Shown here in pieces: positions 9,492-15,959 of a stretch of DNA of 18,648 nucleotides. The stretch's first letter is position 1. Each line of letters opens with the position of its first letter. This DNA comes from RECO01 sp050485385 (GTDB lineage: Bacteria > Pseudomonadota > Alphaproteobacteria > Geminicoccales > Geminicoccaceae), in contig JBJHBG010000100.1 in NCBI GenBank assembly GCA_050485385.1, positions 1 to 18,648 on the forward strand. Reading direction: 5' to 3'. Below the pieces are notes generated by a model that worked only from the letters and a program-made list of their open reading frames with translations, was not told the origin of the DNA and did no database searches. Both the position numbers and the translations under genes were made by a program.

Positions 9492-9509
9492 TCGGAGAGG
9501 GAGACGACC

Positions 9510-9962
9510 ATGCGGAGGCTTGCCGCCCTGACCTTGACGGCCGGACTGATGGCGTCGACGGCCCTCGCCGACGCGCCCGAGATCCAGGTCTTCAAGCACG
9601 AGACCTGCGGCTGCTGCGCCATGTGGATCGACCACATGGCGGCGCACGGCTTCGCGGTGGCAGCACAAAACGTATGGGATCTCAACGGTATCAAGGACCT
9701 TCTGGGCGTGCCGGTGCAACTCTCGTCCTGCCACACCGCCGTGGTCGACGGCTTCGTCGTCGAGGGCCATGTGCCCGCTGCCGAGGTCCGGCGTCTGCTC
9801 GACGAACGCCCCGACGGCGTCGCCGGCCTCGCCGTGCCGGGCATGCCCGACGGCTCGCCCGGCATGCCCGCCCCGGTGGCCGAGCGCTACGACGTGGTCA
9901 CCTTCGGCAGCGGTGCCAGCGGCCACTTCGCCACCTATGTTGGCGAGGAGCGCATCGACTGA
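9510..9962 (+). CDS. DUF411 periplasmic Cys-rich protein (putative metal binding)
   Basis: The 150-residue product has a signal peptide (MRRLAALTLTAGLMASTALA, cleavage about Ala20). The DUF411 core follows: FKHETCGCCAMW (Cys33, Cys35, Cys36), then SSCHTAVVDGFVVEGHVPA (Cys74-His75, His87), and the typical PGMPDGSPGM segment. The thioredoxin-like pattern of conserved Cys and His is usually read as a periplasmic metal site, and DUF411 genes are often near copper-resistance genes, but none is present here. A GGAGAGGGAG ribosome binding site at 9494-9503 supports ATG 9510. It lies 18 bases after TctA and 22 before the redoxin gene, so it is probably in the same transcript. Metal identity and role are unknown. 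Confidence 0.88.
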   Translation: MRRLAALTLTAGLMASTALADAPEIQVFKHETCGCCAMWIDHMAAHGFAVAAQNVWDLNGIKDLLGVPVQLSSCHTAVVDGFVVEGHVPAAEVRRLLDERPDGVAGLAVPGMPDGSPGMPAPVAERYDVVTFGSGASGHFATYVGEERID

Positions 9963-9984
9963 ACGCCAAGAAGGAGAGACGATC

Positions 9985-10536
9985 ATGGCCGCAACTCCGC
10001 CCGTGTGCGCGTTCGGCACGCCGGCGCCGGCCTTCGCGCTGCCTGCGACCGACGGTCGTACCTACACCCTCGACGACGTGAAGGGGCCGAAGGGAACGGT
10101 GGTCGTCTTCGTCTGCAACCACTGCCCCTACGTGAAATCGATCGTCGGCCGGCTGGTCGAGACCGCCACGGCACTCCAGGCGGAGGGGGTCGGCTTCGCC
10201 GCCATCTGCAGCAACGATGCCGTCAACTACCCGGACGACTCGTTCGACAACATGCGACGCTTCGCCGAGCGGCACGGCTTCACCTTCCCCTATCTGCACG
10301 ACGAAAGCCAGGAGGTGGCAAGGGCTTACGGCGCCGTCTGCACGCCGGACTTCTTCGGCTATGACGGCGATCTGGGATTACAGTACCGGGGCCGGCTCGA
10401 CGAATCCAAGACCGCGCTCGTGCCGAACGCCACCAACGAGTTGCTGGCGGCCATGCGGCAAGTCGCGGCGACCGGCCAGGGGCCGGCGCAGCAGACGCCG
10501 TCGATGGGTTGCGCGATCAAGTGGAAGGCCGCCTGA
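9985..10536 (+). CDS. Thioredoxin-fold peroxiredoxin-like protein (PRX_like1 type)
   Basis: The 183-residue cytoplasmic protein has an AhpC/TSA-Redoxin-type thioredoxin fold. After AFALPATDGRTYTLDDVKG it has VVVFVCNHCPYVKS, a CxxC motif at Cys44-Cys47 in the position of the redox-active cysteine, then SNDAVNYPDDSFDNM, FPYLHDESQEVARAYGAVCTPDFF with a conserved cis-Pro region, and a YRGRLDES strand. This matches the PRX_like1 type, whose members are annotated only as thioredoxin-family proteins. There is no signal peptide, so it acts in the cytoplasm, unlike its DUF411 neighbour. AAGGAGAG at 9971-9978 fixes ATG 9985 and rules out the longer upstream open frame. It ends 4 bases before ubiD. Confidence 0.9.
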   Translation: MAATPPVCAFGTPAPAFALPATDGRTYTLDDVKGPKGTVVVFVCNHCPYVKSIVGRLVETATALQAEGVGFAAICSNDAVNYPDDSFDNMRRFAERHGFTFPYLHDESQEVARAYGAVCTPDFFGYDGDLGLQYRGRLDESKTALVPNATNELLAAMRQVAATGQGPAQQTPSMGCAIKWKAA

Positions 10537-10540
10537 GTTC

Positions 10541-12037
10541 ATGCCCTTTGCCAGCCTCCGCGACTTCATGGCCCACCTCGAGGCCAAGGGCCGTCTCGTC
10601 CGGGTGACCGCACCCGTTTCGCCCGTTCTCGAAATGACCGAGATCCACACCCGCCTGCTCGCCGACGACGGGCCGGCCGTGCTGTTCGAGACCGTCGAGG
10701 GCTACGACATGCCCGTCTTGATCAACCTCTTCGGCACCGTCGAGCGGGTGGCCTGGGGCATGGATCGCGAGCCGTCGACGTTGCGCCAACTCGGCGAGAC
10801 CCTGGCCTTCCTCAAGCAGCCGGAGCCGCCCGGCGGCTGGCGCGAGGCGATGGAGCTGGTGCCTTTGTTGAAGTCGGCGTTGGCCATGCGTCCCAGGAGC
10901 GTCGGCCGGGCGCCCTGTCAGGAGGTGGTGCTGAAGGGCGACGAGGTCGACCTCGCGCGGCTGCCGATCCAAAGCTGCTGGCCGGGCGAGCCGGCCCCCT
11001 TGATCACCTGGCCCTTGGTGGTCACCAAGGGGCCGTCGACGGCGCGGAGCGACAACTACAATCTCGGCATCTACCGCATGCAGGTGACCGGCCGGAACAC
11101 CACGCTCATGCGCTGGCTGAAGCACCGGGGCGGCGCCCAGCACCACCAGCGCTGGGGGCAGGCGAAGCGCGACCCGCTGCCGGCGGCGGCGGTGATCGGT
11201 GCCGATCCCGGCACCACGCTGGCGGCGGTGACGCCCGTGCCCGACACGCTCTCCGAGTACCAATATGCCGGCCTTCTAAGGGGTAAGCGCGTCGAACTCG
11301 TCGACTGTGTGAGCATTCCGCTCCAAGTCCCTGCCACGGCGGAGATCGTGCTGGAGGGCTATGTCAGCCTCGACGACTACGGCGACGAAGGCCCCTACGG
11401 CGACCACACGGGCTACTACAACTCGGTCGAACGGTTCCCGGTCTTCACCGTGACCGCCATGACCATGCGCAAGGACCCCATCTACCTCTCCACCTTCACC
11501 GGCCGGCCGCCGGACGAGCCGTCGGTGCTGGGCGAGGCGATGAACGAGGTGTTCCTGCCGTTGTTCGTCCAGCAGTTCCCCGAGGTGGTCGACTTCTGGC
11601 TGCCGCCCGAGGGCTGCTCCTACCGCATCGCGGTGGTCTCGATGAAGAAGGCCTATCCGGGCCACGCCAAGCGGGTGATGCTCGGCGTCTGGTCGTACTT
11701 GCGCCAGTTCATGTACACCAAGTTCGTCATCGTCGTGGACGACGACATCGACGCGCGCGACTGGAAGGACGTCATGTGGGCGCTCTCCACCCGGGTCGAC
11801 CCGGCGCGCGACATGACCGTGTTGGAGAGCACGCCCATCGACTATCTCGACTTCGCCTCGCCGGAGAGTGGGCTCGGCTCCAAGCTCGGCATCGACGCCA
11901 CCGACAAATGGCCGCCCGAGACCAAGCGCGAATGGGGCAAGAAGCTCTACATGGAACCCGACATCGTCGAGCGCGTCAGCGCCCGCTGGGCCGAGTTGGG
12001 CCTGCCCGGCTCCGGCAAGCCGATATGGAAGCGCTGA
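10541..12037 (+). CDS. ubiD: UbiD, 4-hydroxy-3-polyprenylbenzoate decarboxylase
   Basis: UbiD removes the carboxylate of the polyprenylated ring in ubiquinone biosynthesis using prenylated FMN supplied by UbiX. The 498 residues match the E. coli enzyme in length and throughout in sequence: GIYRMQVTGRN (176 on), HRGG (195-198), EGPYGDHTGYYN (283 on, containing a conserved acidic catalytic-site residue), TGRPPDEPSVLGEAMNEVF, PEGCSYRIAVVSMKK, GVWSYLRQFMYTKFVIVVDD and the long C-terminal TPIDYLDFASPESGLGSK. The last of these marks true UbiD rather than the broad family of aromatic acid decarboxylases. ATG 10541 is 4 bases after the redoxin stop; the end overlaps the phosphatase gene by 13 bases. 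No ubiX or other ubi gene is in the window. Confidence 0.95.
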   Translation: MPFASLRDFMAHLEAKGRLVRVTAPVSPVLEMTEIHTRLLADDGPAVLFETVEGYDMPVLINLFGTVERVAWGMDREPSTLRQLGETLAFLKQPEPPGGWREAMELVPLLKSALAMRPRSVGRAPCQEVVLKGDEVDLARLPIQSCWPGEPAPLITWPLVVTKGPSTARSDNYNLGIYRMQVTGRNTTLMRWLKHRGGAQHHQRWGQAKRDPLPAAAVIGADPGTTLAAVTPVPDTLSEYQYAGLLRGKRVELVDCVSIPLQVPATAEIVLEGYVSLDDYGDEGPYGDHTGYYNSVERFPVFTVTAMTMRKDPIYLSTFTGRPPDEPSVLGEAMNEVFLPLFVQQFPEVVDFWLPPEGCSYRIAVVSMKKAYPGHAKRVMLGVWSYLRQFMYTKFVIVVDDDIDARDWKDVMWALSTRVDPARDMTVLESTPIDYLDFASPESGLGSKLGIDATDKWPPETKREWGKKLYMEPDIVERVSARWAELGLPGSGKPIWKR

Positions 12038-12816
12038 ACGCGCATCCACGGCTCGACCACGCGGTGGCGCTGACGCGGGCCGCGGGCACGCTCGCCATGC
12101 GCCAGTTCCGGCGCGATCCCGAGCGCTGGGAGAAGACGCCGGGGGCGATCGTGACCGAGGTCGACATCGCCATCGACCGGTTGCTCCGCGCCGAGTTGCC
12201 GCACGGCGAGGAGGCTTGGCTCAGCGAGGAGACGCCGGACGACGAGGCGCGGCTCGCCGCACCGCGCGTCTGGATCGTCGACCCGATCGACGGCACGCGC
12301 AGCTATGTGCTCGGCCGGCCGGAGTTCGCGATCAGCGTGGCGCTCTGGGACCGGGCGGAAGGCGGCGTGGTGCTGGGCATCGTGCTCAACCCCGCGACCG
12401 ACGAGCTGTTCGTCGCCTGCCGCGGTGGGGGCGTCTGGCTCAACGGCGTCGCCCTCGGGCTGCGGCCCTGGTCGCCCGACGAGAAGACCGAGCTTCTGGT
12501 CAGCGGCCGCGAGGCCAGGAAAGTGGGCTTCGACCGTCACTTTGCCACCTGCGAGGTACGCGGCTTGGGTTCGCTCGCCTACCGCTTGGCCCTGATCGCC
12601 ACCGGCCGGGCGGACGGGCTGGTGTCGCTCCGTCGCGTCGCCGACTGGGATCTTGCCGCCGCGGTGCTGATGGTGGAGGAAGGTGGCGGCCGGGTGACCG
12701 ACCGGCACGGTCGGCCGCTTCGGCTCAACGCGCCGACCGCCCGGCACGAGGGACTGGTGGTGGCAGCGGCACCGCTGCACGACCGGCTATGCAACGTCGT
12801 CGGGTCGCTCGTCTGA
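12025..12816 (+). CDS. Inositol monophosphatase family protein
   Basis: The 263-residue cytoplasmic Mg-dependent, lithium-sensitive-type phosphatase shows the family metal site in full: VTEVD (Thr44, Asp47), SEET (Glu68, Glu69), DPIDGTRSY (Asp86, Asp89, Gly90-Thr91) and VADWDLAA (Trp208-Asp209). ATG 12025 lies inside the end of ubiD (13-base overlap) and starts the conserved N-terminal helix at the right distance. Specificity within this family (inositol phosphate, PAP as for CysQ, histidinol phosphate, or NADP) cannot be told from these motifs. Adjacency to ubiD does not help. It is followed by a 79-base gap, the longest within this run of genes. Confidence 0.9.
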   Translation: MEALNAHPRLDHAVALTRAAGTLAMRQFRRDPERWEKTPGAIVTEVDIAIDRLLRAELPHGEEAWLSEETPDDEARLAAPRVWIVDPIDGTRSYVLGRPEFAISVALWDRAEGGVVLGIVLNPATDELFVACRGGGVWLNGVALGLRPWSPDEKTELLVSGREARKVGFDRHFATCEVRGLGSLAYRLALIATGRADGLVSLRRVADWDLAAAVLMVEEGGGRVTDRHGRPLRLNAPTARHEGLVVAAAPLHDRLCNVVGSLV

Positions 12817-12895
12817 TGCCGGGGGTTCCGGGTCGCGGCGAACGGTGCCAACACCGCATGCCGCCAGGCCAACGATCAACCAGAAGGCTCGCTCG

Positions 12896-13966
12896 ATGCA
12901 GCGCTACACCGCCGATGCCCTGACCGCCGCCGCCATACGCATCCTGGAGGCGGCGGGCTCGTCGCCCGACGAGGCGCGGATCGTGGCGACCCATCTGGTC
13001 GACGCCAACCTCGCCGGCCACGACAGCCACGGCGTCGGCATGCTGCCGTCCTACATCGAGCACCTGCGCTCCGGCCTCTTCGTCGCCAACCAGACGCCGG
13101 AGGTGGTGAACGACACGGGCGCGGTCATCGTCGTCGATGCCCGCCACGGGCTCGGTCAGCACATGGCGCTGAAGGCACTCGACCTCGGTATCGCCCGCGC
13201 CAAGGCCCAGGGCGCCTGCGTCGTGGCACTCCGGGAAAGCGCCCATATCGGCCGCATCGGGGCCTATTCGGAGCACTGCGCCAAGGCCGGCCTCGCCTCG
13301 GTCCACTTCGTCAACGTGGTCGACCATCAGCCGGTGGTGGCGCCTTTCGGCGGCAGCGACGGGCGCTTCGTCACCAACCCGTTCAGTGCGGCACTGCCCG
13401 GCCCCGACGGCCCGGCGCCGCTGCTCGACATGGCGACCTCCACCATCGCCTTCGGCAAGGCCCGCGTCGCCCGCAACAAGGGCGTGCCGGTGCCGGAGGG
13501 CTCGCTGCTCGACGCCGAGGGGCGGCCGACGACCGACCCGACGGCGCTGGTCGACGCGAAGAAGGGCGCGCTCACCGCCTTCGGCCAGCACAAGGGCTCC
13601 GGCCTCGCCATTCTCTGCGAGGTGTTCGCGGGCGCGCTCGCGGGCGAGCGGACCATGCAGCCGGCGAACCCGAGGCGCGGCAGCATCGTCAACAACATGC
13701 TCTCGATCCTGATGGACCCCGCGGCCTTCGGCGATCCGGCGGCCATCGCCGAGGAGGCGGCGGCCTTCGGTGCCTACGTCAAGGCCTCGCCGCCGGCGCC
13801 GGGCGTCGAGGAGGTGCTGTTGCCGGGCGAGCCCGAGCGCCGCTCCAGGGCCGAGCGCCAGCAGGCCGGCATTCCGATCGATCCCATGACCGTCGAGCAG
13901 ATCGTCGCGGCCGGACGCTCGGTCGGGCTCGGCGACGCCGACCTCGCGATGCTCGCGGGGGGCTAG
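12896..13966 (+). CDS. Ldh2 family malate/lactate-type NAD(P)-dependent dehydrogenase
   Basis: The 356-residue enzyme belongs to the malate/L-lactate dehydrogenase (Ldh2/MdhII) family, which reduces 2-oxo acids or oxidises 2-hydroxy acids with NAD(P) and is unrelated to classical LDH/MDH. Diagnostic segments are NLAGHDSHGVGMLPSYI (His45), ESAHIGRIGAYSE (His117), PVVAPFGGSDGRFVTNPFSAA, LLDMATSTIAFGKARVARN and FGQHKGSGLAILCEV. AGAAGG-like sequence AGAAGG about 8 bases before ATG 12896 favours that start over GTG 12845. The substrate cannot be assigned; members include malate, lactate, ureidoglycolate, sulfolactate and cyclic imine enzymes. It is 3 bases from the flavoprotein gene, so the two are very probably co-translated. 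Confidence 0.9.
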   Translation: MQRYTADALTAAAIRILEAAGSSPDEARIVATHLVDANLAGHDSHGVGMLPSYIEHLRSGLFVANQTPEVVNDTGAVIVVDARHGLGQHMALKALDLGIARAKAQGACVVALRESAHIGRIGAYSEHCAKAGLASVHFVNVVDHQPVVAPFGGSDGRFVTNPFSAALPGPDGPAPLLDMATSTIAFGKARVARNKGVPVPEGSLLDAEGRPTTDPTALVDAKKGALTAFGQHKGSGLAILCEVFAGALAGERTMQPANPRRGSIVNNMLSILMDPAAFGDPAAIAEEAAAFGAYVKASPPAPGVEEVLLPGEPERRSRAERQQAGIPIDPMTVEQIVAAGRSVGLGDADLAMLAGG

Positions 13967-13969
13967 CGC

Positions 13970-15076
13970 GTGGATCGGGTACAGACCGTCGTCGTCGGCG
14001 CCGGCGTGGTGGGGCTCGCCGTGGCGCGGGCGCTCGCCATGAGCGGCCGCGAGGTGTTGGTGCTGGAGAAGGAGGGGGCGATCGGCACCGAGACCAGCTC
14101 GCGCAACAGCGAGGTGATCCACGCCGGCATCTACTACCCCACGGGCTCGCTCAAGGCGCGGGCCTGCGTCGAGGGCCGCCAGCGCCTCTACGCCTACTGC
14201 ACCGAGCGGGGCGTCCACCACGCGGCCTGCGGCAAGCTGATCGTGGCGACGAGCGCGGAGCAGCACGCCACCTTGGCCGCCATCAAGGACAAGGCGCGGG
14301 CCAACGGCGTCGAGCTGGAGTGGTGGGACGCCGAGCGCGCCCGCGCGTTGGAGCCGGAACTCGCCTGCACTGCGGCCTTGTGGTCGCCCGCGACCGGGGT
14401 CGTCGACAGCCACGCCTTCATGCTGGCGCTCGAGGGCGATCTGGGGGCCGCGGGCGGCCTCGTTGCCTTCCATGCTCCCGTGCTGGCGGCACGCCGCATC
14501 GTCGACGGCTTCGTCCTGGAAGTCGGCGGCGAGGCGCCGATGGAACTGCTGGCCGACGAGTTGGTCAACTCGGCGGGGCTCCACGCACCGGCGCTCGCGG
14601 CCAAGGTGGCTGGGCTGCCGTCCGCGCACGTGCCGGAGGCGCACTACTGCAAGGGCAGCTACTTCACCCTCAGTGGCCGCTCGCCCTTCGCCCGGCTGAT
14701 CTATCCGGTGCCCGAGGCGGCGGGCCTCGGCGTCCACGTTACCATCGATCTGGGCGGCCAGGCGCGTTTCGGCCCGGACACCGAATGGGTCGACGCCATC
14801 GACTACGACGTCGACGCGGCGCGGGCGGAGGCGTTCTATGCGGCCGTGCGCGCGTACTGGCCGGCGCTGCCGGACGGCGCGTTGCAGCCGGGCTATGCCG
14901 GCATCCGGCCCAAGCTGGCGCCCGCCGGAGCACCGGCGGCGGACTTCCGCATCGAGGGGCCGACGGTCCACGGCGTCGCCGGGCTGGTCAACCTGTTCGG
15001 CATCGAGAGCCCCGGCCTGACGGCTTCGCTCACGCTGGCCGACGTAGCGGTGGAGGCACTCGAAGCGCAAGACTGA
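13970..15076 (+). CDS. FAD-dependent oxidoreductase, L-2-hydroxyglutarate oxidase-like
   Basis: The 368-residue flavoprotein belongs to the DAO/LhgO group. The N-terminal FAD-binding Rossmann motif is VVVGAGVVGLAVARAL (Gly10-x-Gly12-xx-Gly15) with Glu33 ending beta 2. The SSRNSEVIHAGIYYPTGSLK stretch (43 on, His51) is the signature of L-2-hydroxyglutarate dehydrogenases. The C-terminal GYAGIRPKLAP and VNLFGIESPGLTASL complete the FAD site. It probably oxidises an L-2-hydroxy acid to the 2-oxo acid, passing electrons to oxygen or the quinone pool. The start is GTG 13970, with G-rich sequence about 8 bases before it and 3 bases after the Ldh2-family stop. The exact substrate is unproven; glycine oxidase-like relatives share this fold but not the RNSxVIHAGIYY motif. 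Confidence 0.88.
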   Translation: MDRVQTVVVGAGVVGLAVARALAMSGREVLVLEKEGAIGTETSSRNSEVIHAGIYYPTGSLKARACVEGRQRLYAYCTERGVHHAACGKLIVATSAEQHATLAAIKDKARANGVELEWWDAERARALEPELACTAALWSPATGVVDSHAFMLALEGDLGAAGGLVAFHAPVLAARRIVDGFVLEVGGEAPMELLADELVNSAGLHAPALAAKVAGLPSAHVPEAHYCKGSYFTLSGRSPFARLIYPVPEAAGLGVHVTIDLGGQARFGPDTEWVDAIDYDVDAARAEAFYAAVRAYWPALPDGALQPGYAGIRPKLAPAGAPAADFRIEGPTVHGVAGLVNLFGIESPGLTASLTLADVAVEALEAQD

Positions 15077-15096
15077 GTCTCGCCGCAGGCGTACCC

Positions 15097-15147
15097 AGAT
15101 ATATCTTATTCAATATGGCTAAAATTTTATCTTGTGACAGATGCGCA
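15097..15147 (+). promoter_or_regulatory. AT-rich palindromic region, candidate promoter/operator for the CTERM protein gene
   Basis: Bases 15097-15140 contain only 11 G+C of 44, in a window that is otherwise strongly GC-rich. The region holds two perfect 10-bp palindromes, AGATATATCT (15097-15106) and TAAAATTTTA (15120-15129), and TATCTT repeated at 15102 and 15128 (26 bases apart). TAAAAT at 15120-15125 would be a good -10 but has no good -35. TTGTGA with a 17-base spacer to TTACAT is another weak pair. A regulatory role is inferred; no protein can be named. The rest of the 171-base gap before the gene shows nothing else clear. Confidence 0.4.
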
Positions 15148-15234
15148 ATGTTGCTTACATGCCGAGCACCGGTTGCGATCGAAGCTGCAGCGTCGCGGGC
15201 CGGCACGAACGACCAGACAAAGCGCTTGTGTTGT

Positions 15235-15240
15235 GGAGGA
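15235..15240 (+). promoter_or_regulatory. Ribosome binding site fixing the start of the CTERM protein
   Basis: GGAGGA lies 7 bases before ATG 15248 and 10 before ATG 15251. It shows that translation begins at the signal peptide, not at the upstream in-frame ATG 15134. Confidence 0.65.
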
Positions 15241-15247
15241 CTATTTC

Positions 15248-15817
15248 ATGATGAGAACGATGTGGGCCGCCGTGTTCGGCGGTCTCCTGCTCCTCGGCGG
15301 GGGCGCCCAGGCCGCCCCCGTGGCGGGAACGTACGACGATCCGGTGCCGGGGGGACTGACGCTCACGCCCGGAGCCGTGACCGTCTTCTACTCGACGAGT
15401 CCGTTCGACGACATGGCACTCAACGGCGTTCCCGGGAACAACAATCCCGAGAACGTAGCGGCGATCCTGCGTGCCGTATTCGATCTCGGCAGCGGCGCGG
15501 CGCTTGCCGGTTGCTACTCGGAGAGCGATGGCGACGAAGGCTGCGGTGGTCTCGTCACCGGGCCGACGGAGGAGGACCAGCTCAGCGGCACCATCACCTC
15601 CACCGTTCCGTTCCAGTTCGCTGCCATCTTCGGCGGGCAGCGCCAACTGCTGATCGACTTCGGCATCCTCATCACCGAGTTCTCGTTCGAGGGCCTGGAC
15701 CGGGGCTTCAGCAACGTTCGGTTGGTGACCCCGATCCCGGGTGCGGCGCTCCTGTTCGCGCCGGCGCTCGGGGCCTTGGTCTGGATGCGCCGTCGCAAGG
15801 CGGCCGCCACGGCCTGA
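15248..15817 (+). CDS. Secreted protein with PEP-CTERM/VPLPA-CTERM-like sorting tail
   Basis: The 189-residue product has a signal peptide (MMRTMWAAVFGGLLLLGGGAQA, cleavage about Ala22). A beta-rich, Gly/Asp-rich body of about 135 residues follows, with two cysteines in AGCYSESDGDEGCGG. The C-terminal tripartite tail is Pro-Ile-Pro-Gly at 162-165, a hydrophobic helix (about 166-180), then an RRRK cluster at 181-184. That tail fits exosortase substrates of the PEP-CTERM/VPLPA-CTERM type, which are processed at the short Pro motif and exported to the envelope or extracellular matrix. No exosortase gene is in the window. The body belongs to no family I recognise. A GGAGG ribosome binding site precedes it, an AT-rich region lies upstream and a strong hairpin lies downstream, so it seems to be transcribed alone. 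Confidence 0.8.
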   Translation: MMRTMWAAVFGGLLLLGGGAQAAPVAGTYDDPVPGGLTLTPGAVTVFYSTSPFDDMALNGVPGNNNPENVAAILRAVFDLGSGAALAGCYSESDGDEGCGGLVTGPTEEDQLSGTITSTVPFQFAAIFGGQRQLLIDFGILITEFSFEGLDRGFSNVRLVTPIPGAALLFAPALGALVWMRRRKAAATA

Positions 15818-15842
15818 GCCGATCGCCGTGGGTTTTCGTCCC

Positions 15843-15868
15843 GGGGCACGACCGCAAGGTCGTGCCCC
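15843..15868 (+). terminator. Strong hairpin terminator
   Basis: A perfect 11-bp inverted repeat (GGGGCACGACC at 15843-15853, GGTCGTGCCCC at 15858-15868) closes a GCAA tetraloop, followed by TCGTTCTT. It lies 26 bases after the stop of the CTERM protein gene and separates it from the phosphodiesterase gene. The trailing T tract is interrupted, as is common in GC-rich genomes. Confidence 0.85.
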
Positions 15869-15959
15869 TCGTTCTTGGTCGGCGTTCCGCCTGAGCGCTG
15901 GCCTTCGACTGCCGCTTGGCCTATCCGGACGTCGCTCGAGCGGGAGGACGGCGGGGCCG

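Noticed and set aside
7902..10019. A 705-codon open frame on the minus strand
   Set aside because: It is antisense to TctB, TctA and DUF411 genes. The composition (Gly, Asp, His, Gln, Arg) and lack of hydrophobic structure mark it as a shadow.
9494..10536. DUF411 and redoxin genes as a known copper-resistance cassette
   Set aside because: No copper ATPase, multicopper oxidase, CopC/D or CueR-like gene is present, so only the individual families can be claimed.
12725..15070. A 781-codon open frame on the minus strand
   Set aside because: It is antisense to the Ldh2-family and FAD oxidoreductase genes, both of which have full motif support. Its translation is Arg/Gly/Asp/His-rich with no domain, as expected for the complement of GC-rich coding DNA.
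15077..15247. Sigma-54 (-24/-12) promoter upstream of the CTERM protein gene
   Set aside because: Every GG in the region was checked for GC ten bases downstream and none fits.
15134..15247. N-terminal extension of the CTERM protein from ATG 15134
   Set aside because: The extension is Arg/Cys/Gln-rich and would bury the signal peptide. A GGAGGA site places the start at 15248 or 15251.
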